Positions 24,605 to 34,115 of a stretch of DNA of 64,000 nt are shown piece after piece (the stretch's first letter is position 1; each line of letters opens with the position of its first letter). The stretch is from OFTM10 sp964196195 (GTDB lineage: Bacteria; Actinomycetota; Acidimicrobiia; Acidimicrobiales; Aldehydirespiratoraceae), in contig CAXMSE010000039.1 of NCBI GenBank assembly GCA_964196195.1, positions 1 to 64,000 on the forward strand, given 5' to 3'. Below the pieces are notes generated by a model that searched no databases, had not been told where the DNA came from, and was given only the letters and a program-made list of their open reading frames with translations. Made by a program: the position numbers and the translations under genes.

Positions 24605-25873
24605 ATGTTTCGTCGCGTCATTGCTGGAGTGATCCTGGGCCCGGGTCTTTTGATCGGATCGTTCGCGTGGTCGGGGTTTCTCGCCCTGCGAACCGTGTTC
24701 GACGAGGATCGCTCACGTGAGGTTGCCGAAGAACTACTCGACAACGACGAGGTACGTAGCCAGCTGGCAGAGAACCTCGGCGTGGCCATCGAGGCCGCGG
24801 TGCCCGACGACGTTCCCATCAGCGCTGAGCAGGTGGATGCGGCTGCGCTCGCCGTGCTCGACGATCCTCGCGTAACCAATCTGATCCTCGACGCGTTCGG
24901 CTCGACCCACAAGGCCTTCCTCGGCCAGGGCGACGCGCCGGAGTCACTCGACCTCGGCCCCGTCGCCGAGGTGGCGAGGGAGCAGATCGTCGCCATCGCC
25001 CCGGGAGTCGCCGAGAGCCTCCCCGATGCTCCCGACCTCGTCGTGGAGCTTCCGACCGAACGGATCCCCGATTCGAGTCCGGTCAAAAACTTTCTCGAGA
25101 CCTCGGTTCCCTTCCTGGCTGCGTTCTCCTTGGTGATGGTATTGCTGGCTTTCCTCACTACCAGCGACAGGCCATCGGTCTTGAAGCGGGCGGCTCTCTG
25201 GGCGATGGGAACCACCGTGGTGTACCTCATCATCGGCCTGGGTGTTCCCGCCCTGCTGCGGGCGATCGCTCCCGCCCAGGCCGAGGTGTTGGCAGCCCTG
25301 CTCACGGCCCTGTTGCGCACCACCCTGGTGCCGTCGATCGTGCTCGGCGTTGTCGGAGCCGGCTTGCTCATCGCCTCGTGGGTATGGCCGAGTGGCGATC
25401 GCGTCAGGAGTCGCCGTGAGGCCGCTCCCGTTCCCCGACCCCAGCCCGCTCCCGTGCCTCGATCCGAGCGGGCTCCTGCGCCTCTACCCCAGCCCGCGCC
25501 GCAGACTCCTCCGGCCCCGATTCGGACCCCGGCCCCGACTCCGACCCCGACTCCGGCCCCGCCGGTCGACGCCACCTCCTATGCGCCACCAACTCCGCCG
25601 CCCGAGCCCACCCGCCGCGAGCCGGCGCCCACCGAACCGGAACCGTTCCGCCCCACCCTGCCGACGCGCGCGAACCGTCCGGACGCGGTCGACCTTCCTG
25701 CCTGGACCGGCGAGGCCGAGCTACCGCCCGAAGAACCCCAGAGATGGCTTCCCCCGCTGTGGGTGGAAGGCCACGGATGGGTCCTAGACCCAGACGACGA
25801 GCGTCCCCCACCAGAAAACGCCCAATGGGTGGAGGGCGTGGGTCACATCGTGCCGGGGCCACCCCCGGCCTAG
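24605..25873 (+). CDS. membrane protein with proline-rich cytoplasmic tail
   Basis: A 422-residue protein of unknown function. It has a hydrophobic N-terminal segment (about 4-28), an acidic extracytoplasmic region (about 30-155) and three membrane spans between about 170 and 265. A long low-complexity tail of Pro/Ala/Thr repeats (PAPTPTP) follows. The last 70 residues carry two tryptophan-bearing units, LWVEGHGWVLDP and QWVEGVGHIVPG. The layout resembles actinobacterial surface-stress proteins but I do not recognise the family. No ribosome site precedes ATG 24605. Confidence 0.8.
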   Translation: MFRRVIAGVILGPGLLIGSFAWSGFLALRTVFDEDRSREVAEELLDNDEVRSQLAENLGVAIEAAVPDDVPISAEQVDAAALAVLDDPRVTNLILDAFGSTHKAFLGQGDAPESLDLGPVAEVAREQIVAIAPGVAESLPDAPDLVVELPTERIPDSSPVKNFLETSVPFLAAFSLVMVLLAFLTTSDRPSVLKRAALWAMGTTVVYLIIGLGVPALLRAIAPAQAEVLAALLTALLRTTLVPSIVLGVVGAGLLIASWVWPSGDRVRSRREAAPVPRPQPAPVPRSERAPAPLPQPAPQTPPAPIRTPAPTPTPTPAPPVDATSYAPPTPPPEPTRREPAPTEPEPFRPTLPTRANRPDAVDLPAWTGEAELPPEEPQRWLPPLWVEGHGWVLDPDDERPPPENAQWVEGVGHIVPGPPPA

Positions 25874-25874
25874 C

Positions 25875-27407
25875 TCAGCCGATCTGCTTGCCTTCGGCTT
25901 CCCAGTAGGGCTGCCTCAGCTTGTACTTCTGGAGCTTCCCGGTGGCGGTGCGAGCGAGCTCCTCGCGGAACTCCACCGAGGTGGGGCACTTGTAGTGAGC
26001 GATGAGTTCGCGGCAGTGGTCGATCAGTTCACGCTCACTGGCTTCGGCGCCCGACGTCAGCACCACCAGAGCCTTCACCGTCTCGCCCCACTTGGGATGG
26101 GGCACACCGATCACCGCGGTTTCGGCCACGGCCGGGTGTGAAAACAAGGCGTCTTCGACCTCGATCGACGACACGTTCTCGCCGCCGGAGATGATCACAT
26201 CCTTCTTACGATCGGCGATGGTGACGTAGTTGTCGTCGTCGATGTAGCCACCGTCGCCGGTGTGGAACCAGTCGTCGGCCAGCGCGTCGGCACTGGCATC
26301 GGGGTTGTCCCAGTACGACTTGAGCACCACGTTGCCTCGGGCGAGGATCTCCCCGCTCTCACTGGTGGCCATGGTGATACCCACCGCGGGCGCGCCTGCC
26401 CGCGACAGCTTCGTGGCGCGTTCCCCTGGGGTGAGGTGGTCCCACTCAGCGCGCCTGCGGTTGATCGTGAGTAGGGGGGCGGTTTCGGTGAGGCCATAGA
26501 TCTGGATGAACTCCCAGCCCAGTTCGGTCTCGACTCGTTCGATGGTGCGCGTGGGCGGCGGGGCGCCGGCCACGACGATGCGGACCTTGTCGCGACCGGG
26601 TATCTCACCGTCCCATTCGGCTGCCGCGTCGAGAACCGCGGCCACGACCGTCGGTGCGCCACACATGATGGTTATTCCGTGTTCATCTACGCGCCGGAGA
26701 ATCTCGGGGCCGTCGACCTTGCGCAACACCACCTGGGGCACTCCCATTGCGGTCATGGTGTAGGGCATTCCCCAGCCATTGCAGTGAAACATCGGGAGGG
26801 TGTGCAGGTAGACGTCGCGGTCGTTGACGCCTGTATGCCATCCGAACGTAGCGGCGTTGATCCAGAGGTTGCGGTGGGTCATCTCGACCCCCTTGGGCCG
26901 AGCCGTCGTGCCACTCGTGTAGTTGATCGTGGCCGTGGCGCCCTCGTCGGGTGTCCACGGTTTGGGCTCGACACCCACCCTGTAGAGCGAATCGGACTCC
27001 TCGCCGGCGATGAAGCGATGTTCGACCGGGATGTCGCCCAGGGTGCCCTCGAGTTCGGGGTCGATGATCAAGACATCGGCGCCCGACTGTTCGATGATGT
27101 ACTCCACTTCTGCCCGGCTCAGCCTGAAGTTGATCGGCACGGCGACGCGGCCGTAGGCGCTCGCTCCGAACAAGGTGACCAGCAGGCGGGCCGCGTTCTG
27201 CGACACCATGGCAACCCGTGCCCCCTGCTCTACCCCGAGCTCGTCGAGGCCTGCCGCCATCCCCGAGGACAGTTCCTCGAAGCGGCGGTAGGTGAGCCCT
27301 TCGAGGCCGGGTGCGGGCTGATCGGGTTCGTCGATGATTCCGATGCGATCGCCATAGACGAGTGAGGCCCGACGAAGATGATCAGCGATGGTGAGTGGGA
27401 TTTCCAT
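25875..27407 (-). CDS. acyl-CoA synthetase (AMP-forming)
   Basis: A 510-residue ANL-superfamily ligase that activates a carboxylic acid as acyl-AMP and then acyl-CoA. The P-loop is YTSGTTARPKG (163-173). Other core motifs are QIYGLTETAPLL (A5-like), DWFHTGDGGYID (A7), DRKKDVIISGGENVSSIEVED (A8) and the C-terminal catalytic Lys491 in TATGKLQKY. Length and the FHCNGWGMPYT segment fit medium/long-chain or aryl-CoA ligases. AGGAGG lies 6 bases before the ATG. It is convergent with the proline-tailed membrane protein. Confidence 0.93.
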   Translation of the reverse strand: MEIPLTIADHLRRASLVYGDRIGIIDEPDQPAPGLEGLTYRRFEELSSGMAAGLDELGVEQGARVAMVSQNAARLLVTLFGASAYGRVAVPINFRLSRAEVEYIIEQSGADVLIIDPELEGTLGDIPVEHRFIAGEESDSLYRVGVEPKPWTPDEGATATINYTSGTTARPKGVEMTHRNLWINAATFGWHTGVNDRDVYLHTLPMFHCNGWGMPYTMTAMGVPQVVLRKVDGPEILRRVDEHGITIMCGAPTVVAAVLDAAAEWDGEIPGRDKVRIVVAGAPPPTRTIERVETELGWEFIQIYGLTETAPLLTINRRRAEWDHLTPGERATKLSRAGAPAVGITMATSESGEILARGNVVLKSYWDNPDASADALADDWFHTGDGGYIDDDNYVTIADRKKDVIISGGENVSSIEVEDALFSHPAVAETAVIGVPHPKWGETVKALVVLTSGAEASERELIDHCRELIAHYKCPTSVEFREELARTATGKLQKYKLRQPYWEAEGKQIG

Positions 27408-27499
27408 GGCGCCCTCCTGGCATTGGGCAGGTCGTGTGGGTTACTCCCCAACTCGCCCAGGAGGATTGTGTAGCACAGCGAGCGGGTCAAGCTCACGGC

Positions 27500-28702
27500 T
27501 CATGGCGTCACGTCTGGGTCGACGTTGAGCTCCAGTCGGTAGAAGAGGATGATCGACGTGATTCGGTCGAGGGCACCATCCGGTTCGAATGTGTTGGCCG
27601 ATGTCCCACCCACCAGGCCTTCGGAGAAGGCCCAGTCGAGCGCCGATGAGTAGAACGCTCCCGCCACCGCATCGGTGAACGGGGCAGGACCCGCCGGCGC
27701 GGGCTCTCCGACGGAGCGCCAGGCGATGGTGACGAACTGGGCTCTGGTGATGGGGGCATCGGGGTTGAACGTGCCCTCGGCGGTACCGGTGACGTATCCC
27801 ATCTCGGCAGCCCAGTCGGCGGCCGTCGCGTAGAACGCGCCGGCGTCGACGTCGGGGTAGCCGGCACTGGAGGCGGGGAGCGGCTCGCAGAAGTAGCGCC
27901 ACAACACGGTGGTGACACCAGCGCGACTCATTGGGTCGCGCGGATTCAGCTCGGCCCCATCACTTACGAGTCCGACCGCGGCGGCCCAGTTTGCGGCAGC
28001 GGTGCCTTCGCCGTTCAGGTCGCTCGTATCGCCGAAGCCGGCCGCCGGAACCGGGTCGGGCACGTCGTTGCATTCGGGGGGTGGCGCAACGGCGATTCGG
28101 ATCTCGACCGAGTCGCCGGTGGTGAGCTCGGTATCCGATCCCGGTTCGGTGGAGATCACCGTGCCGGGCTCAACTCCTTCGGCCTCCACCTCCACGGTTG
28201 TGACCACGAGGCCGGTACCTTCGAGCATCGTCTGGGCGGCAGCGGCACTCAGACCGGCTGCATCGGGAAGCACGATCAGCGGGATCGTGGTGGTTGTGGT
28301 GGTCGTTGATGTGGTGGTCGTTGATGTGGTGGTCGTTGATGTGATGGTCGTTGATGCGGCGGTCGTTGATGCGGCGGCGGTGGTGGTGGGGATGGCGAGG
28401 GTGGTGGATGCGGCGGGATCCGTCGTGGCGGTATCGGTGTCGTCGCTGCTGAGAACGAACCACCCGACCCCGGCCACCAGCGCCACGAGAACCACCGCGA
28501 TCAGAGCCCATCGCGGCGAGGCGGGTGCCTGCCCGGGGTCGCTCTCGGGGGCCGGCTCCGGCTCGACCGGTGGGGGAACGGGGGTCGGGGCCGGTTCCGC
28601 TGCCGGACGGGTGTCATTGGTCCAGCGCGTGCCATCCCAGTATCGAATCGATCCTTGCGGATCGAACGGATCCGAGAGCCAGCCTGGCGCCCGCTCGGTC
28701 AT
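27500..28702 (-). CDS. DUF2510-PASTA-SLH membrane-anchored surface protein
   Basis: A 400-residue mosaic. Residues 5-32 (GWLSDPFDPQGSIRYWDGTRW) are a DUF2510 motif, facing the cytoplasm. A membrane span lies near 68-88. Residues 95-142 are Thr-rich and partly encoded by 15-base tandem repeats. A PASTA-like domain follows (about 145-210: AGLSAAAAQTMLEGTGLVV). Three SLH-type repeats fill about 220-395 (NWAAAVGLVSDG..NPRDPMSRAGVTTVLWR; DWAAEMGYVTGT..NPDAPITRAQFVTIAWR). It is probably cell-wall associated. It is divergent from the S4 gene. Confidence 0.87.
   Translation of the reverse strand: MTERAPGWLSDPFDPQGSIRYWDGTRWTNDTRPAAEPAPTPVPPPVEPEPAPESDPGQAPASPRWALIAVVLVALVAGVGWFVLSSDDTDTATTDPAASTTLAIPTTTAAASTTAASTTITSTTTTSTTTTSTTTTTTTIPLIVLPDAAGLSAAAAQTMLEGTGLVVTTVEVEAEGVEPGTVISTEPGSDTELTTGDSVEIRIAVAPPPECNDVPDPVPAAGFGDTSDLNGEGTAAANWAAAVGLVSDGAELNPRDPMSRAGVTTVLWRYFCEPLPASSAGYPDVDAGAFYATAADWAAEMGYVTGTAEGTFNPDAPITRAQFVTIAWRSVGEPAPAGPAPFTDAVAGAFYSSALDWAFSEGLVGGTSANTFEPDGALDRITSIILFYRLELNVDPDVTP
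28299..28373. repeat. five tandem 15-base repeats
   Basis: GTGGTCGTTGATGTG is repeated exactly at 28299, 28314 and 28329, then twice with one to three changes (28344, 28359). In the minus-strand gene it encodes Thr/Ser-Ile units of the linker. Copy-number change would alter linker length by 5 residues without shifting the frame. Confidence 0.85.
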
Positions 28703-28713
28703 TGGGCGAGCTT

Positions 28714-29103
28714 ATGCGGCACACTGATGGAGTGACGGTTCGGGTGGATAAGTGGCTGTGGGCGGTGAGGGTGTTCAAGACCCGAACCCAAGCCAATACG
28801 GCGTGCAGCGATGGTCGTGTGCTCGTGAACGACACCGTCGCCAAGCCTTCGACCAAGGTGAGCCTCGGCGATCTCGTGAGCGCACGGCGGCGTGACCGGA
28901 CGATCATCTATGTGGTGGTCGAGCCCATCGCCAAGCGGGTGTCGGCCACCCGGGCCGCGGAATGTATCGAGGATCGGTCGCCGCCGCCCGAACCGCGCAA
29001 CCAGATCGCAGCCCCGGTTTGGGCCCAGCGTGATCGAGGTGCTGGTCGACCCACCAAACGCGATCGGCGCCAGATCGATCGCCTACGAGGTCGGCGAGAC
29101 TGA
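28714..29103 (+). CDS. S4-domain RNA-binding protein (Hsp15-like)
   Basis: A 129-residue protein with an S4 domain at about 7-70: VRVDKWLWAVRVFKTRTQANTACSDGRVLVNDTVAKPSTKVSLGDLV. The C-terminal third is basic (GRPTKRDRRQIDRLRGRRD), as in Hsp15/RqcP-like proteins that bind rRNA or stalled large subunits. The start may be ATG 28714 or GTG 28732; neither has a clear ribosome site. Only 11 bases separate it from the divergent SLH gene. Confidence 0.88.
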   Translation: MRHTDGVTVRVDKWLWAVRVFKTRTQANTACSDGRVLVNDTVAKPSTKVSLGDLVSARRRDRTIIYVVVEPIAKRVSATRAAECIEDRSPPPEPRNQIAAPVWAQRDRGAGRPTKRDRRQIDRLRGRRD

Positions 29104-29104
29104 C

Positions 29105-30451
29105 TCACTGCACCCAGAGCTCGGTGTCGGGGTGGAATTGGCTCCACGCGAACCAGAACGACTCATGGGTGGGGTACTGCTCGCCGGTTTCCGTGTCGGT
29201 CGCGATGAATCCGTCACCTACCAGGCTGAGCGAAACTCCAGCGAACGCCGGCGGCGCTCCACCTCGGATGGCGGTTCTGGCAGCATCGGCGGGGAAGGCC
29301 ACACCCAGGCCGTCGCCCCTGATCACCCCCACCACGAGTTGCTGTACACCGAGGCGAGGATCCGCAATGCCGATGGGGAAGATCGGACCATCGTCGTCTC
29401 GCCCCCTCAAGGGATCCTCGGCGTAGGAGAGGCCGATCCCCCCGTCGTGGGCGATGAGCAGGGAGGAGGGGTGATCGAGCTTCCACGCGCCCCATGTACT
29501 GGTGATCACGCTGAGCTGCTCGAGGGCCACCCCGCGTTCGCGGAGAGGGCCGCTGACGGCCCGGCCGGTGAAAGTGTCGAACACCGACATCGTGTGCAAC
29601 TCGAACATCACCTTGTTCGAGCGCGAGAGGAGCCCGCTGGTACGCAACTCGAAAGCATCGTTGCCGTCGAGGTCGAGACCCTCGGGCACCGAGTCGGTGA
29701 GATACGCCTGCGCAGATCCACAAAGGGTGCAGTAGGGGATCGCGACCCGGCGCCCGCCGATAGTCATGTTCACCATCTCGTGGACTTCCATCATGTTCTT
29801 GGGGAGGGCAACAGCCTCGTCGCCCACCGCCACCCCGAAGATCAGTCGGTCGTCAGCCAGCCAGTCGTCGTCGCTGCCTGCGCTGACCAGGGCCGGGTCG
29901 TCGAGAGCCGGAATACATCCACGCGGGCAGCCCAGCAGCATCTCATCGATAGGTCGATCGTCGATCAACACGCCACCCCACGACACCCACCGCCAATCGA
30001 TTGTTGCATCGCCGTCGTCGAAGAAGGGAGCCCACGCGGGCTCGATCAGCTCGAATACCTGGCGCTTCCACCGAACGTAGTCCGGTGGTGCCGGAGTGTC
30101 TGATGCGATCAGATGGTCGGTGACGAATCGCCACACCGGCTGATCGGCTGGAACGGCCACGCCGCTGTTGGCCTCCCAGGCATCCACCGCACTGGCTCCG
30201 AGTTCGCTGGTCGGCGTGATGAAACGTAGAAGGTCGGCGAACAACCACCCGATGCGGGCATCGTCAGCCGTCGCCAGACGTTGGAGGGCGGCGAGGTCGG
30301 GTTCATCAGTGAGCGAGCTGAAGAGGGCATCGAGGTCGTCTCTTGTCGACTCCGCCACCGGCAGTGCCGCCTCTGGCTCGGCGCCATCGGTGCATGCCGC
30401 CCCGATCAGGATCGTCGCACTGGCGATGGTGAGGCGGACTCGACGATGCAT
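29105..30451 (-). CDS. DUF3179 lipoprotein
   Basis: A 448-residue protein with a lipobox (SATILIGAAC, Cys20). The DUF3179 core is clear: WRWVSWGGVLIDDRPIDEMLLGCPRG, DDRLIFGVAVGDEAVALPKNMMEVHEMVN, IPYCTLCGSAQAYL with the CTLC pair, and STWGAWKLDHP. The cysteine pair may bind metal or form a disulfide. The family has no established function. It is convergent with the S4 gene by 1 base and follows the guanine deaminase on the same strand. Confidence 0.87.
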   Translation of the reverse strand: MHRRVRLTIASATILIGAACTDGAEPEAALPVAESTRDDLDALFSSLTDEPDLAALQRLATADDARIGWLFADLLRFITPTSELGASAVDAWEANSGVAVPADQPVWRFVTDHLIASDTPAPPDYVRWKRQVFELIEPAWAPFFDDGDATIDWRWVSWGGVLIDDRPIDEMLLGCPRGCIPALDDPALVSAGSDDDWLADDRLIFGVAVGDEAVALPKNMMEVHEMVNMTIGGRRVAIPYCTLCGSAQAYLTDSVPEGLDLDGNDAFELRTSGLLSRSNKVMFELHTMSVFDTFTGRAVSGPLRERGVALEQLSVITSTWGAWKLDHPSSLLIAHDGGIGLSYAEDPLRGRDDDGPIFPIGIADPRLGVQQLVVGVIRGDGLGVAFPADAARTAIRGGAPPAFAGVSLSLVGDGFIATDTETGEQYPTHESFWFAWSQFHPDTELWVQ

Positions 30452-30478
30452 CGAGAGGAGAACTCCGCGGGGCGTGAT

Positions 30479-31813
30479 TCAGTTCCCGACGACCAAACGA
30501 CCCTCGACCCAAACCGCCGATATGTCGTCGGGGCCGGCGAGGCGGACGATCTTCTCGAAGAGGCGGGCATCGTCGTCGATGTCGGCCCAGTAGCGGATGG
30601 CTCCTCCGGGCCGGTCGAGGTCGACCACCACGGCATCGAACCGTCGCCCGACATCGAGGAGCCCCACCGGGACTCCCAAGGCCTCCGCCCCACCGACGGT
30701 GGCCAACCAAAAGGCGTTGACGGAGTCGATGGCCGAGTCGGCCACCCCCCTCAGGTCGGCAGCAATCGTGGCGTCGACTCCATCATCAAGCAGGCGCGAC
30801 ACGGTGACGGCATCGTGACATTGCTGGAGTACCCCGGCTCGCGCCCCACCTGCGATGTCGGTGCCGAGCCCGACTCGAACTCCGGCCTCGAGCGACCGCC
30901 GGGCCGGGAAGACTGCGTTGCCGAAGTAGGCGTTGGACAAGGGGCAGTGCGCTATCGCCGCACCCCGTCCGGCGATGATCTCCATGTCGGCGGATGACAC
31001 GAAGTCAGCGTGGGCAAGGATCGTGTGATCGGCCAAGAGCCCGAATCGGTCGAGCATTTCGGTGTCGCTCACACCGAAACGCTCGAATGCGTAGCCGTGT
31101 TCCCAGTCGGACTCCGAACAGTGGGTCTGAACGCGAACTCCTGAGGCGGCCGCGAGTTCGCCCATCCCCGCCAGCAGGGCATCGCTGCAAGCGGGGCCGA
31201 AACGAGGGGTGAGTATCGGCTCGACGGTTCCGCCGGGCCCGGCCACGGAGCGGACCTCGTCGATTGATGCCTCCGAGTCGGCCAGCGCCGAGTGGGCATC
31301 GGTGTCTCGATACCACTCGGGGGTTCCTTCGGGATGATCCATGGCGACCCGCCCGACAAATGCTCGCTGGCCTGCGGTGACACATGCTCTGGCCAGTTCG
31401 ACAGTGGCCGGCCGGTGGATCGAGGAGTAATAGACCGCCGTGGTGGTTCCGTGGGACAACAGGGAGCCGACCATGTCGGTGTAGACGACCCGGGCGAAGT
31501 CGGTGTCGGCGAAGCGGGCTTCGCAGGGGAAGGTGTGCTCGAAGAGCCACTTCTCGAGGGGCAGGTCGAGGGCGGTGCCGAGTTGGGGCCACTGGGGAGC
31601 GTGGATGTGGAGGTCGACCAGGCCCGGTATGACGACCGAACCTTCCGGGATGGTCGTGACATCGGCGGCGGCTGCGGTCGCCGCGCCGGCTGCATCGGAC
31701 CCGACATCGTGGATCGCCACGATCGCGCCGCCGTCGACGATGATCACCCGCTCACCGACGTCGAGCTGATCTCGTCTCGGGGTCTGCATGACCCGCCCCA
31801 CATATGCGTGCAT
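30479..31813 (-). CDS. guaD: guanine deaminase
   Basis: A 444-residue zinc amidohydrolase that converts guanine to xanthine. PGLVDLHIHAPQWPQ carries the first two metal His plus the guanine-deaminase-specific APQ. Further landmarks are KWLFEHTFPCEARF, VQTHCSESDWEH, ILAHADFVSSADMEIIAGRGAAIAHCPLSN and RVGLGTDIAGG. These match guanine deaminases better than other cyclases/deaminases. I prefer ATG 31813; a TTG at 31819 adds two residues. It starts 10 bases after the MMPL gene stop, suggesting read-through. Confidence 0.92.
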   Translation of the reverse strand: MHAYVGRVMQTPRRDQLDVGERVIIVDGGAIVAIHDVGSDAAGAATAAAADVTTIPEGSVVIPGLVDLHIHAPQWPQLGTALDLPLEKWLFEHTFPCEARFADTDFARVVYTDMVGSLLSHGTTTAVYYSSIHRPATVELARACVTAGQRAFVGRVAMDHPEGTPEWYRDTDAHSALADSEASIDEVRSVAGPGGTVEPILTPRFGPACSDALLAGMGELAAASGVRVQTHCSESDWEHGYAFERFGVSDTEMLDRFGLLADHTILAHADFVSSADMEIIAGRGAAIAHCPLSNAYFGNAVFPARRSLEAGVRVGLGTDIAGGARAGVLQQCHDAVTVSRLLDDGVDATIAADLRGVADSAIDSVNAFWLATVGGAEALGVPVGLLDVGRRFDAVVVDLDRPGGAIRYWADIDDDARLFEKIVRLAGPDDISAVWVEGRLVVGN

Positions 31814-31823
31814 GCCCAATTGT

Positions 31824-34085
31824 CTAGGTCGACGAGCCCTCGACGTTCAATCGCGGCACCACACGGTCGAGCCATGCGGGCATCCACCAGTTTCGTTCGC
31901 CGAGGAGTTCCATGGTGGCAGGAACCAGGAGCATACGAACCAGGGTGGCATCAAGGAAGATTGCGGCACCGAGACCGGTACCGAAGATCTGGGTTACGCG
32001 GTTGTCCTCAAGAATGAAGCTTCCGAACACCACCACCATGATCGCGGCCGCGGCGGTGATGACTCTCGCGGTGGAGGCCAGACCGTCGGCCACCGACCCG
32101 ACCGCGTCGCCGGTGCGATCGAATTCTTCTTTCACCCGGGAGAGCAGGAAGACCTCGTAGTCCATCGACAGCCCGAACACGATCGCGAACAACATCATCG
32201 GAATGAACGGTTCGATCGGTGCCGGCTCGATGCCGGTGAAGGAGCTGGCCCACCCCCATTGGAAAAGGGCAACCACAACGCCGTAGGCGGCACTGATCGA
32301 AAGCAGGTTCATGATGACTGCCTTGAGCGGCACGAGAACCGATCGGAACACCGCCATCAACAGCACGAAGGACAAGAGCAGCACCGCAGTGAAGAACACA
32401 GGGATTCTGCGGGCGAGGTAGTCGGAGAAGTCGACGCCGGCCGCGGTTCTGCCGGTGATGTTTACATCGAGTCCCGTGCCGGACACTGCATCGGGAACCA
32501 CTTCGGCTCGGAGTCGACCGATTGTCTGCTCGGTTGTGAGCTCCTGGGGAGCCGTGGTGGGGATGGCCTGTACGAGGAAGGCGGCTGGAGCGTCGCGATC
32601 GCTCGGCACGACAGCCGCGATCGTGGCGATGCCGGGATCAGCGTCGAGGGCGGCGATGAGAATGTCGACGCCAGCGGCATCAGCTGGATCGCCCAACTCG
32701 ACCGTGATCAACAGGGGGCCGTTGAAGCCGGGACCGAAGCCCTCGGCCAGAGTGTCGTAGGCCCGGCGAGTGGTGGTGTCCGCGGCGAAATTTCCTTCGT
32801 CGGAGAACCCGAGGCGCAGGCTGAACAAGGGAATCGTCAAGGTGGCGAGGATGAGCACACCCAGACCCCCCACCAGCCAGGGCCGACTCTGCACGGTGCG
32901 ACTCCACCGGTAGGCGACAGTCTCACGCGCCGGTTTCACCGCGCGCGGAGGAACCTGTTTCTTGAGGGGGCTGACCGCGAACCCGGCGACGAAGACGACC
33001 GCTGCGAGGGGTAGGAAGAAGATCAGTAACTGGAGTCCTAGGCCGATGCCCAGCAAGGCGACGGCCACCAGCCCGGCACTGACCAAGCCCCGGTAGCGGC
33101 TCACCTCCACCCGGTCGCCGGCGAAGCCGAGCAGGGCGGGCAGAAGCGTGAGGGACGACACCATGGTGACGAGCACCGTGGTGGAGGCGGCGACGCCGAT
33201 GCCGGTGATGAATGCAAGCCCGATCACCAGCAGGCCCAGAAGGGAGAAGACAACGGTGATGCCGGCGAAGAGGACAGCCCTTCCCGCGGTGTCCATCGCG
33301 GTGATGGTTGCGTCGAGCGACGAGGCGCCGTGGTGGAGTTCTTCGCGATACCGGGTGACGATGAAGAGGGCGTAGTCGATGCCCACACCGAGGCCGACCA
33401 TCGTGGCGATGATCGTGGAAAACTCGGGCCCGTGGGTGAAGTTCGACAGCAGGGTGGTCGCCGCGATTCCACCACCGACGCCGAAGATCGCCACGCCGAG
33501 GGGGAGGCCCATGGCCAGGACCGACCCCGTGGCGACGATGAGAATCACGATCGCGAAGGCGATTCCGATCAGCTCGGATTCGGGCGGTTCGAATTCGGAG
33601 AGTGCGTCACCACCGATTTCGACCGTGAGTCCGTCGATGGAGGGTGCCAGGGCGGCGATGTCCGCGCCGAATTCACCACCCCGTTCGCCGGGAATGTCGG
33701 CATCGAGGTCGACCGTCGCGTAACCGACCGTGCCGTCGGGGCTGATCCCGCCGCCGGGCCCGCCGAAAGGATTGCCGACGGCGACGCCCTCCATCTTGGC
33801 GACCTCGGTAAGCATCTCCTCCAGCGACGACATGACCTCGGGATCGGTGAGGCCCTGCTCCGCCGAAAACACGATCTGCCCCGAGAGGCCTGTGCCCTGG
33901 CCACCGAAGTGGCGATCGAGCGCGTCGAAGCCGTCGGCGGTGTCGGAATCGGGGGCTTCCAAGATCGCCTCGAAACCCGAACCGATCACCTGGACAGCGG
34001 CGACGAGAAGAACGACAACTGCCACCCAGGAACCGAGGACGGCCCTTCGATTCACGAAACACCAACGGCCGAGCTTTGCGAGCAT
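31824..34085 (-). CDS. MMPL/RND-family transporter
   Basis: A 753-residue membrane protein with the duplicated MMPL layout. It has a first span (about 15-35), a periplasmic loop, a five-to-six-span block (about 170-370), then a second half repeating the pattern (from about 405; spans from about 540). GVGIDYALFIVTRYREEL and FGLSMDYEVFLLSRVKEEF are the paired proton-relay helices with Asp-Tyr. Such proteins export lipids or drugs by proton motive force. No lipid biosynthesis genes are linked, so the cargo is unknown. Confidence 0.93.
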   Translation of the reverse strand: MLAKLGRWCFVNRRAVLGSWVAVVVLLVAAVQVIGSGFEAILEAPDSDTADGFDALDRHFGGQGTGLSGQIVFSAEQGLTDPEVMSSLEEMLTEVAKMEGVAVGNPFGGPGGGISPDGTVGYATVDLDADIPGERGGEFGADIAALAPSIDGLTVEIGGDALSEFEPPESELIGIAFAIVILIVATGSVLAMGLPLGVAIFGVGGGIAATTLLSNFTHGPEFSTIIATMVGLGVGIDYALFIVTRYREELHHGASSLDATITAMDTAGRAVLFAGITVVFSLLGLLVIGLAFITGIGVAASTTVLVTMVSSLTLLPALLGFAGDRVEVSRYRGLVSAGLVAVALLGIGLGLQLLIFFLPLAAVVFVAGFAVSPLKKQVPPRAVKPARETVAYRWSRTVQSRPWLVGGLGVLILATLTIPLFSLRLGFSDEGNFAADTTTRRAYDTLAEGFGPGFNGPLLITVELGDPADAAGVDILIAALDADPGIATIAAVVPSDRDAPAAFLVQAIPTTAPQELTTEQTIGRLRAEVVPDAVSGTGLDVNITGRTAAGVDFSDYLARRIPVFFTAVLLLSFVLLMAVFRSVLVPLKAVIMNLLSISAAYGVVVALFQWGWASSFTGIEPAPIEPFIPMMLFAIVFGLSMDYEVFLLSRVKEEFDRTGDAVGSVADGLASTARVITAAAAIMVVVFGSFILEDNRVTQIFGTGLGAAIFLDATLVRMLLVPATMELLGERNWWMPAWLDRVVPRLNVEGSST

Positions 34086-34115
34086 GGCCGCCAGTCAATC
34101 AGCGCCCGCGGCGAA

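Noticed and set aside
28299..28373. Tandem repeats resembling a small CRISPR array.
   Set aside because: Repeats are directly adjacent 15-base units without spacers and encode an in-frame Thr-rich linker.
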